Assembly: GCA_027886175.1 (NCBI GenBank)
Contig: JAJNNQ010000126.1
Location: 2,663,501 to 2,727,500 of the forward strand
From: Phylloscopus collybita
Taxonomy: Eukaryota > Chordata > Aves > Passeriformes > Phylloscopidae
Direction: 5' to 3'
Length of the DNA stretch: 64,000 bases
Below the pieces are notes generated by a model. It made no database searches. It was not told where the DNA came from and saw only the letters and a list, made by a program, of their open reading frames with translations. Positions 50,501-62,500 of the stretch are shown here, piece after piece (within the stretch, counting starts at the first letter, position 1; the number at the start of each line of letters is the position of its first letter). Position numbers and translations under genes: made by a program.

Positions 50501-53500
50501 GATGCACAGAGGAACTATCCAGAGACTGCAAATAAAATCCTTAATGGAGCTTCTCACAGATGCAGTAGTCTGTGTTTCTTATGTACTAGGATTTGGAGAA
50601 AAGTAAAACCTGAGTGGAAAGGTGACATTTATTCGAGTCAACAACTGCCTTCCAAGTGTGGGGAATTTGTGCTGGGCAACCATATGAAAGTCTTTTTTTT
50701 TTTTTTTTTTCCTTTGTAGACTAATCCCACGTATCTGGCAAAGCTGATTTTCCAGATGCCACAAAACAAATCAACGAAGTTTATGGATACAGTCATCTTC
50801 ACTCTGTACAACTATGCCTCCAACCAACGGGAAGAATACCTGCTTCTCAAACTCTTCAAAACCGCTCTAGAGGAGGAGATAACGTATGTGCAGTCACAGA
50901 AAGTATTTAGCTGGTTTGTGTTTTAGACAGTTCAGTGAATGCTTCATGCTTAAAGGAAACTGGTGGTTAATCTTTAAACCACCATAAAATTACATACGTA
51001 ATTTTATTACAAGAGGACTTTGTTTTCTGGGTGTTACCTCTTAAACTCAAGTGATTGCTGATTCAGGAAAAAAAAAAATCTTTCTATGGGAGATCATATT
51101 CCTCTATGGAAAAATGGCTCGTAAAAAGATTCTAGGGCTTCTTGGTTTGTGCTTGAGTATGTAAGAGAAAGGGTGGAGAAAGTATTATCTTTCTTTATGT
51201 AATCTTGTGTTCTGTAAGTGAAGTTTGGTGGCTTATCCTGAAATAATGAAATGTTATTTTATGCCCTTTAAAAGATACTGGCTGAACAGTATTTGGATCT
51301 GAATCAGGTGTAAATCAGCTGCCAGGGACTATGCTATGTTCTGGGACATTACTATAACACCTGCAGAATTCAGATGGTAGTCTCTATATATCACCCTGGT
51401 TTACACAAAAGCCTTGAGAAACAGACTATATAAAGAGGTTTCTACATAGAAATAGGGTTGCTTTAAAAGCTTGGGGGGGTTGAAAAAATGGATAACCGCA
51501 CATAAAAGTCAGAACTCTTCTGTTCCTGATGCAGCTCTAAGGTAGACCAGATTCAGGACATCGTGACTGGAAACCCCACTGTCATTAAGATGGTTGTCAG
51601 CTTCAGCCGAGGCGCTCGTGGGCAGAACACCCTGCGCCAGCTCCTGGCCCCGGTGGTGAAGGAAATCATGGAGGACAAGTCTCTCATCATCAACACTAGT
51701 CCAGTGGATGTTTACAAGGCATGGGTAAACCAGCTAGAAATGCAGACTGGTGAGGCCAGGTGAGTGAGGAAGCTGGACACACTGTACCACACACGTGAGG
51801 AATCCCTCAGTTCTGCTCTCCTGTTCTTTCCCTGACAAACTGTGCTGCACTTGTGCCCATGCACCCCTTATCAATCTTCCTCCAGCCTTGAGATTTTGGG
51901 GGGAGATGTTTGACAAACTGGTGCTTCTGGAAGCTTGTTCTGAAAGTGATCCTTTTGTTGTCATGACCTTCCAGAGTCAATTACTTCATAAGTGTAATAG
52001 ATTATGCTGTGGAACAACTTCATCTTTTTCTCAAGTTCTTTACTAACAGCATCGTAGTAGTGTCCCAGGTTTTTGGTGAGCTATGCTGGGATGAGGAGAT
52101 GCATGCTTTATATTTGTTAATATATATATATATTTTAATATGTATAATATATATACACATATATATATTATATATACATATATAAAAATATATATGTATA
52201 TATAATATATACATATATATTTATATATTTTATATACTTATCATATCTACATATATATTACATATAAATATATAAAATACATACCTATTATATCTACATA
52301 TATATAATATATAACTTGCAATACAACATAATTTTGTTGTATTATGGTATAACATAATACATTAATTTGTTAATATATAATACATTTGTATCCTCCTTTT
52401 GTTAATAAGGGAAGGTATATGATAAACATGTGCACATGGAGGTACATGTGCACCTCCAGCTAAGCAAATTATTTACCTCCAAAAAAAGGAAGCCAAAACA
52501 TCTGAGACTTTTAGTAGTAAAATCCAGCTTCAGTCGTATTTGTCAGACTTTTGTTCACTGATGGCTCTTATGAAGAAAAGAAATGTACTTTATCCTCAGA
52601 TGCATTTAACCCAGTTTAATGTTTACTTTTTTTGCTTTGCAGCAAACTGCCGTATGATGTGACCACAGAACAAGCACTGACACACACAGAGGTGGTCAAT
52701 AAACTGGAATCCTCCATTCAGAGCTTGCGAGCAGTAACAGACAAAGTCCTCACGTCCATATTCTCCTCTCTCAATATGATGCCGTAAGTGCTGAGTTGGG
52801 GCTCTCCAAGAAGGCAGCTCGTGTGCAGTTCACTTGAACCTCTCTGATGGAGATCCTTTCAAACCCTTTCCATGCTTTCAGAGGCTTCTGGCACTGCCTC
52901 TCAAACTCGTTGCCCAATAGAGGGAGTGGTGTCTCTGCCCTGCTTTAGCAGCCTGTCAAACCTCTCCCAGTACTTGAGACGTTTTGTGTTCTCCATTATC
53001 AACTCACTCCTGTGTTTCAAGGGAGGGGGCAAAAAGCCTGTAACTTAAGGGGACTAGAATGATTGTTTTGTGTTTCATCTTTTCCAATATTTTGCCTTTT
53101 CATCTGTTCCACATGTAGTTACGGAATGAGATACATAGCCAAAGTTCTGAAGAGTTCACTCCATGAGAAATTCCCGGATGCAACAGAAGACGAACTATTA
53201 AAGGTAGACTTCTTAGGGCAAACTGCCAGCAGTTTGCCTTGTTGTTTTAATGCCAAAGTGGATTTTTATTAACACTAAACATTCTAAGGAACTGGGAAAG
53301 CAGCATTTTATTGAAGGAATTTGGCACTTCTTTATTGAGTTGCAAAGGAGCTGAGGAAGGGGAGAAGGGAATTCTGTTGCCACGATCTAGGTATGTTAAT
53401 CTGGGTGCTCAGCAATTCTTATGGAAGAGGGTGCTCAACCTGTTTTAGATAGTAACTGTATTTAAAAGGCTGGAGTTTACCTGAATCATCCTGGGGCTTA

Positions 53501-56500
53501 GGTTGGTAGTGAGGTCCTTGTCATCACCAGTCCTTTCACTGAGAACACTGTAGTCCTCTGCTTTTTTTCTCCCCTATGTAAAGTTGTCAACATGTTAAAA
53601 AAATTGTAATTTAAATCCAATGAGGAAGGTGTCTAAAAGAAAAGTTCAAGTGGATTATACTACACTTGGATTACATTATGCTTAGGATGCTTGTAGAAGC
53701 TGTAGGAATGGCATTTGTACAGACTGAAAAATAAGATGTGAGTAATAAATACGTTACTGTCATAGTGGTTGTTGTTACCCTACCACAGCCACAGTGTCTC
53801 TTCAGAGGACTTAGGAGAATTACTCCATAAGCCTTCCAAACAGCTGAGAGACTGACAACTCTGCAAAATTAGGACTATTTTTCACTTCAATAAAAACCCT
53901 TGTATCGGTGTTTAATTACATGGTTCCAAAAGTACCAGGTTTTCATTTTAACAGAACTTCCCTATTATTATTCACTGTCCATCACTCCAGCAATGCAGAT
54001 TTAAAAATTGCTCAACACGTTAAAAAACTTAGATAGCGGATGGAGCACCCATTAAAAGCCTTTAAATGTGTAAGTTGGAAGCTCTGCAGGTGCATACAAA
54101 TAACCTAAAGCAAATTGCAGAAAGCAATGTCCTGCCTGTTTCTGAGACCAGGACTTCTTTGAAGTTATCATCTTCAGAAGCTCCTGTAACATGTTACAGA
54201 AACTGCAGTTTGGGAAGTCTGTTCTCTAGATTTCTGGGGCTGCATTGCAGTCCAGTCCTTTTGAGAAATAATGGGTCCCCTTATCAATGAGTGCATTAAA
54301 TGCTGCCAGTACCTGCAGCACTTTGGAGTATGAGCCTGGGGAGAGGAACCTTGCAAAGTTTAGAAGAGTTGTGTTTGTGTTTTAACTCCATGCCTTGCAT
54401 TAGCTGAACTAGAGCCAGCATCAAAATGAAATGTGGTTGTAAAAGTCCATAACTGATGCTCCCAGAGGGGAATATCATGTAGGAGGAATATCATGTAAAA
54501 AACCCCAAGTTCTTCCAGTTAGTTCTATAGATAATGTGTGTGTTAAGAATTCTTCTAGCACCAGTTCCTATGGTCCAGTTTGGAAGTAGAAATGACTGGT
54601 CATGTTTTTGTAAGGAGTCATTACTGTATGCAAAGGGAAGATCTCCTAATTTTCCTCTCTGTTTCTTTAGATTGTTGGCAACCTTCTGTACTATCGCTAC
54701 ATGAACCCTGCCATCGTTGCTCCTGATGGCTTTGGCATAATTGATATAACAGCTGGGGGCCAGATACACCCTGACCAGAGGAGGAACCTAGGCTGTGTGG
54801 CAAAAGTCCTCCAGCACGCTGCTTCTAACAAACTCTTTGAAGGAGAAAGTGAACATCTGTCATCTATGAACACTTACCTCTCACAGACCTACCAGAAGTT
54901 CAGGTACACAAAGCCCTCACAAATACCTACAGAGGAAGAGCTTTCCTCCAGGATGAGTAAGGGAGGTGGACTCCTTGTTGATAGCAATTTCCTGTTCCTG
55001 GTTAAAAACGTTGAGTGATGGCAAAGAGAAATGCTCACTAGCAAGGAAACTGGAGCAGGAGTAACAGGTTGTATTTTAGCTTGTGCATTAATTTGAGATC
55101 ATCTCTGCTGTCTTGGCTGCAGCTCCTTACTCCAAGCACAGACTGAGAACAGACTGAGGTAACTCATTACCCAGCAGAATCAATCTCTGCTTTGATTTGG
55201 GAGGACATCTGAACATTTTGTCTGAGGAAGAAAAAAATAACTTGTCAGGAAAAAGTTGGAGGGTTTGTTTTTATTCTCTCATCTTTGGTGACAGATTCTA
55301 TACAGATATTCTTTTATCTTGCAGTCATGGGAAACTGCATGTTTTCCTACATTCTGGGACAAAAATTCTTTGGGGTTATTGCCCATTTTTGGGGGTGATT
55401 GCTATTACTTTGTGGTATTGGTTGCGTTTTGCAACAAACATGCACTCAGAATTTCTGTCTTTTGTGTCTGCCCTGTTCATGTAATGGGTTTCCTTGAGAG
55501 ATGTCAACCATGGACACAGAGATAATTCAACTTAGTAATTTTAATGAAGTATTTAAGGGCATGACATAAAGATGAAGAAGCTGTAGGGTAGAAAGTGTTA
55601 CAGCTGGAATAACAAATGCTAATGAAAGAGCACTACTGCAGATGGCCCTTGACTGCTACAAAAGGAAGAATCCCTCTCCTAACTCAGCTAACTTAAATAT
55701 TGGTATGCCGTGCTCTGTACTTTAACTAAGCCCTTCTTAGACAGCAATGGTGGCTGCCCTTAGCTGTCTGCTCCCCTTTGGAACAATATTAGCAAAGCTA
55801 GCTATGCTAATAGCTATGCTATTAAGTCTGCCTGGATCTTTTACTCTGCATTTATGAACTTGTGCAGATGTTTGTCCACACTCTTCCTAAGCCTTTGAGA
55901 TCATCTGCCTCCACAACTCCTCCTCCTGTAGCAACATTCAGAAGTTTGCTACCTGTTGGTTAAAATGAAAATTTTCCTGCAGTTTTGTACTGCATACCCT
56001 ATTAGCTATTATTTTTGGACTTGATTAATGAATTCTGCACATATCTCATGTAATACCACTGTGATTTTGTACAACCTGATTTGTAGCCCCCAGCTTTTCC
56101 TCTCCAAAATAAAGAATCCCAGCTGTTTTGGGGGATTTTTTTGGGGTTTTTTGGTGTCCGTTTTTTTGTTGTTGTTGGTTTATTGGGTTTTCATTTGTTT
56201 GGGGGTTGTTTTGTTTTGTTTTAAATTATTCTTTTCCAGTATTTTAAAGGTGCTGTGAATCTGAAAGGTTTATCCTCTTCAACACCATAGGGCTGGCACA
56301 ATATGGCTCCTAGAGCAAACCCATAGGCATTATCCAAAACCCTGTTTTTCCCAGCTGTCCCATTTCAGGTCTTCTCATTTCAGAAAACGAAGTGGTTCTC
56401 TGACAGGAGGACTCTGCTGCTTCTTGGTTGTCTGTGCACATCCCTGAAGAAGTCAGTAGCTTGTTTAAAGAGACACAGTTGTCATTTTGGGAAGCAGGTC

Positions 56501-59500
56501 TCAGTACTCCATGTACATGCTAATCACATTGAGATAACACTTCAACCCCACTCTGCATTTTCTCCTCTCAGGATTCTTATAAGAAATAGTACATTTTCTC
56601 TCGTTCTGAACAGCTCATGTGCTCCCTAACAGCAATGGGAACAAATCTGTGGGATAAATGGGAATTTCTGTATCTATTTCAATCAATTCCTTCTCATTGC
56701 ATTATGAGCACACCTCATACTGCAAAGGGCCTTCATAAAACAAGAAATCCTTTTATAACTTTGGGGGCATTAAATAGATATTTCTCTAAGTCCTTCAAAT
56801 ATACCAAGTTTTCACTCCCTGTTTAATAAGGAGGGTAAAAAACCCAACCCCTTTAAAACAGTCTTCCACCAGCTACCCAGGAAAGAGAACACTTCATCAT
56901 TCATATTAACATGTTGCCTCCAGAAGGCTCCTTTAAACATTGAGAGTAGATTGCAGAAGATAAGAGATAAGTAGGTATGAGAAACATAATGCATGTCAAA
57001 GGCTTGACTGTGGCTTTTTTATACAGGCTAAATAAAGTGAATTTAAAATGGACAATTATTGAAATCTTTCTCATTTTCTCCTAGGAATTTTTTTCAAGCA
57101 GCATGTGATGTTCCTGAACCAGAGGAGAAATTCAATATCGATGAATACTCTGATATGGTGACTCTTAGCAAGCCTGTCATATATATCTCCATTGAAGAAA
57201 TTATCAATACCCATTCAGTAAGTCAATGAAAACAGACTAGTCAACAGACTATAGCATACAGACTATCAAATATTTGCAGCTAACACTCTCTGGGGAAAGC
57301 TTAGTTTTCATTCTTACTTTTGAAGTAATTTCTTCATCTCTGAAACGTTCTGAAGCTGAGTATTAGATTTTTTTTTTTTCCCCAGGAAAAATGCAGATGC
57401 TGCTTTCATGCAAAAGCATAATCTTGAATAATAATTAGTATGTTACACGTTCTGATGAGGGGAATGAACAATTATGCTCCAGTCTCATGTGACATTTCTA
57501 ACTTTAAAACAATTTTCTGTCTTGGGTAAGAAAGTGAAAGCAGTGTGAAGGAGAGTCTTTGGGAATAGAAATTGTACACTGTGGCTCTGGCATTCTGACA
57601 TATGATTTGTTGGAAGCAGATACAAACATCTGATTTAGAAAAACTGACGCCGTGGTATCATGCCTGTTCTTACTGTGGGAAAAGAACAGAGCAACTGCAG
57701 TCTGAAGTATGACTTAATAGGGTGTAAGTTAAATGTTTACCATATGTTCCTCCTAAAACTGGACTACTACTATATGGCTTGCAATATGTCCCTTGTGTGT
57801 CCCCTGCCCAAGTCAAAAAAAAACCAAAACCCACAACAACATTCCCCCATAAAAAAAAAAAAGCCCACAAACACCACAAAGAATCTCTCTCAAATACTGC
57901 CAGATACACTATGGAAAAGGCAGAATACCCCATTCACAGTAGGCTACACTGTAAGTTTTATTCAAGTGAAAATTTAAAAATCTAGTCTAAAAACCAACTT
58001 TCTAGTTTATCTTTGTGCCTGTTCTTTTAATTTTTGAAGCGATGGACCTATGCCTGCATGCAATGACCAGAAGTTATATGTGCACGTTAGTTCTGATCAA
58101 ATACTCCTTTTAGTGAGTCTGGCATAATGACTGTTATAACATGTCTGTTAGGTGCAGTGGGTGCTGCAGAGCTGGTTCCTCACTTGGAAAATACAGTCCT
58201 TTCTGAAAGGTATCACTGACACTGTTGTAAGCTACTGGAATGGAGACACAGAAAATGGGTGTCTTTCTATGGATCACCAACACTGGCTTTATTCCTTTGC
58301 TTATTAAGGATGCAGCACCAAAATGCTCTGCTTGGGATTATCATCCTTTATTCCATAGTGGTTAGGACTCTGTTAGTCCGAATTGCAAATCTTCTGCTCA
58401 GCCACGACTTTTAGCACCCCAGAGACAATTACTGGAGGAGCAAGACAAGCTGTTCTACAGCAAGGGCAATTTTAAACTCTAGCCCAGAATCCAGGGTGCT
58501 TCCTGTCCTTGGGAAGGTCCTCCATAATGCTAAATCTGTGTTTTTCAACACTTAGTTTCCAGATTTATTTTCACATATAAAGATCCCAGGAAAGCTTTTT
58601 CTGGATGATGATTTCATTCACGTTTGTTTATAGCTGCTTTTGGAACACCAGGATGCCATTGCCCCTGAGACTAATGATCTGCTGAATGAATTGCTGGAAG
58701 GCCTGGGACCTGTTCCTGATATAGAATCTTTCCTTGGTATGCTGGTTTTTGTCTTTTTGGATAACTTCATTCTAGGGGTAGAATTAAACAGAGGCTTGAC
58801 TTAAATACTCTTGTGTCTCTCAGAGCAATGGCTTCTGTTTCTCTGTTGACTACAGAATTCTTTTCCAAACACTTATTGTAACATTGCACCTTACATTTGA
58901 ACCTTTTTCTAACTGAAATATTCACTCAAAAAAAAATAATCTGTGAATCAAAATCCGAACATTAGTAACATTTTGAAATGATCCAGTAATGCAGATAGCA
59001 AACAAGTGATTTTTTTCACTTTTTTCACATTTTTTGGTCCTAAGTTTTCTTAGGAAACTTAGAAACTTAGAAAAATTATATTTGGAATTCTAAAACCAGA
59101 CTTTTTTTTTCTTTTGATACTTAATTATCCAAATAAAAATTACTTTTTTAAAATTATGCAAATTTCTTAGAAAGTAATGCATCTGATTGATACTTAATTT
59201 GCATTTATTGTAGAAAATTAGAAAGTAGCTGAGAGTCATGGATAACACCAACATTCAAGTGAATATCCTGTTAACAGAGCTGCAACTCTTCTGTTTCTTC
59301 ATTATCACTGCATAAAGGATTAGGCTAAAGGATGTTACATAGTTTGTATGATTCTTTGAGAAGACAACATGAAAGCCTGACAATCAAGGATTGGTGTAAT
59401 TTCCAAAATATTGTAACAGGGCTTCTAAATACCCAAGTTATGGTTTTGATTGTTCAATGTCCAAAAAAAGACTGCCTCTAAGTGGAAGGAAGAGAGGTGC

Positions 59501-62500
59501 TATATAATAATAGCACCTTAATATTTCTGATTATTTACAGTGATTCATCTAGGTACTTGTTGGCTTCATGTACTGAATCATGGGAAAATTGGAAAACTTG
59601 GGGTAAAATCTCTTTCCTTTTAGGGGAAGGAGCTGTTGATCCCAATGACCCCAACAGGGAAAGCACACTCAACCAACTTGCAAAAACAGAGATTTCACTG
59701 TCTCTAACAAGCAAATACGAGTTACGAGAAGGTGAAGATCAGGATCTCAAAAGCCTGATGATAAAGTAAGTTTTAATCAAACATTTATATTCTGGCAATG
59801 CTTTTGTGTTCATTTGTTTTTAAACATTCACCCTGCCTAAGTGCATTTCGGAGGTGCTGGGTGCATTCAAGTTTTCAAAAGCCAGTTTGTGTTCAGTGCT
59901 ACTCAAACTTTTCCAAAAGTCAGAAGAACTGTCACTTTTTCCAGAAAAAATAAATATATTGCCATGTGTATTTTGGAGCATGACTGCATCATTATCTAAC
60001 CTAGGAAGTGTTTTTTCATGAAGCTGTAGAAACATTCTGCTTTAAAATGCCACTGCCTTGGGAAAGCAGAGATGAAAAGCAGTCTAGACATACAAGGGTC
60101 AGACAGTATTACCATGTCTTTTCCTCCCCTCAAAAATAAACACTTTTCTGATACACTGTCATCAGCCATTTGAAAAGAACTTCAGCAAGAATAGTGCATG
60201 CTGCATGCTTTTATCCAGGAAAGAAAATTGTGTTTATTCTGTCTGGTGAACAAATTAAAAAATGGCTATGGGGATACTCTGGAATACAGGCTTTACTTTA
60301 TAGTAAAAATTATTATATAACAGCACTTAGTTTCACAGCATTGGCACCCATCTTTTGAAGTTATTTCAAGCTATCCAGAAAAGGGTTTGGCCTACTTAAG
60401 ATCCTAGGACAATCTGAGTAAGGGGGAGAACAGGATGCTGCTCTCCTCTGTTACTGTGCTTATACATAGCCCACATGTGTGAAGGCAGAAGTTCATACTA
60501 AAAGGGAAAGGACAGCACCAATAACTAGGTGGGCAACAACTAGGAGGGCAGACATGGGCTGTAATTCAAATCTGATCTATTAAGCTGTTTGGTAGGTTTT
60601 TTTAATCAGAAATAAGTATTCTGGATGGTGTGAAATTTTACTTCTGAAGAAGTAATTGTACCTAGATAGACTGTCACTTTAAACCAATAGGTTTTACCAT
60701 AGAAATTTTGAAAGTATTTAGACATTTTCCTTGGAAACTTAAGCTGCATCTTTAATTTTCGGCTAATTGTTAAGAATAATGAGCTGTTTCCTGTAATGCT
60801 GTCCTCTAAACGAGTAGAATTCTGTAGCAGGACGTTCTTGGAAGTATTATGAATGAATAGGCAGCAGGAATGAGATAAATTCTTACCAAGAAAAGAACTG
60901 GTTAACATTATCAGGGTGTAGCAGCTTCCCTTTTTTAGCAAGGAAATGCTTCTTGTCTCTTGTCACTAGGGAAATATCTGTCCTTAAGTGGTTTGCGTAC
61001 ATGGACTGCTTCAAATGAAAAATTCCTCCAAAGTTCAGCAGTTCTGACTGCATTTCCACTTTATTCAGTAAATATGACCCTTAATGGAATCATGAGTAGC
61101 TGAGGCTTTTCAAACATTACATTTCTGTCCGCTGTTCTGTCACGATCGCAATTAAAATCCACGTGTGAGTTGTTGTTTGTATTTTTACTAGAAGTAACTG
61201 TTTTACTGAGCTAGTTGGTTACCTGTTCTCTAAAATAAGGGGAAGGAAGGAGGGAAGCTTACTTGTATTTATTTCCCTGTTCAGACTGTGTAGAAACCAG
61301 TTACTCAATACTATTAAGGGAAGCTGTGAAACGTAAAAAGCTAGAAAGCAAATTTCACCAAGAATCCGTAATAAAGGGAGAATTTGCTACTTTTATGGTT
61401 GAAGAAATTATATTGGTACAAATGATCCAGTGATAACTGTTTCTAATGTCCATATATCCTTTTCAAAAGGACCAAGAGACTCATTGTGGATGTGATAAGA
61501 ACACAACCAGGGGATACGCTCTCAGAAATATTAGAAACACCAGCCACAGCACAACAGGTAGGTGTTACACTGTGCCTGAATAGGGAAGGAAGTACTTTAT
61601 TATGGCTATTTGAAAGCCTCAACAGACCTCTGGAAGCTCTCTCCATCACATTATAACCATGAAATTGTTTGTTGATGGTTTTAAGCTATTCAGATTTAGA
61701 GTCTTCAAAATATGAGACTTGTATAGTTTGGTTTGGTTGTTTTTTACTGTATAATTGGAAACAGCTTCAGAGGGAAACAAAATATAAGTCTTGCTGTGAG
61801 CTAGACTAGACTAGAATTTTTTTTTTTCTTGCTGTTTTGGAGTCACTAGAATGTGACTAGAATATATTTTTTCACATTTTTTGTAAACGTGGTCTTTCTC
61901 TCCTGTATTATAATACAATCAGTCTGAGGTGAATCTTTCTACTCTACCTTTCCCAACCCCCGCCCTATTAAGTTCAGTACTGTAACTCAAGTTCCCTGAC
62001 CCTTTAGTTTATTTGTTTAATCTGTACAAGCAAATCTCAGGGCACTACTGCTATCCTAAGTACGGGAATTGAGTGGGAAGAGCTTACAATTGAACTCTTG
62101 CCTGCAGACACTGATAAACAAAAACTGCATTTTAATAATGTGCAGATTTTAGTTAACCTCAGTTGTGTGCATATGTAGGAAACACTTGTGAGACCGGGAC
62201 AGTCTTCCCACATCTTGGTAAAGTCATTGAGCCTAGCTAAATTAGACATTTTTATCAATTCAAATGTATGTCTAGGTTTTGTCACTACATACCTAAGGTA
62301 TGCCCAAAGGCATAGTGAATGGGGTACTTTGAGACCAAGTGGTAATAGGACATAAAGCTTGCACCCTGATTCTTGATAATCTTCTTTGAGAATTCAATAT
62401 ACTTGAACGTTTTACAGTTACCAAAATCTGGAAAATAACTGTTTTGGATTTGTTGTTTTTCCGCCCCCCCGCCCCAGGAATCTGAGAACTTGAAACTTGT

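Larger units (their letters stand above)
54904..57084 (+). other. IQGAP2: IQGAP2 intron
   Basis: Contains a possible decayed LINE (55840-56125) followed by a G/T-rich tract (56128-56222). No exon recognised. Confidence 0.8.
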
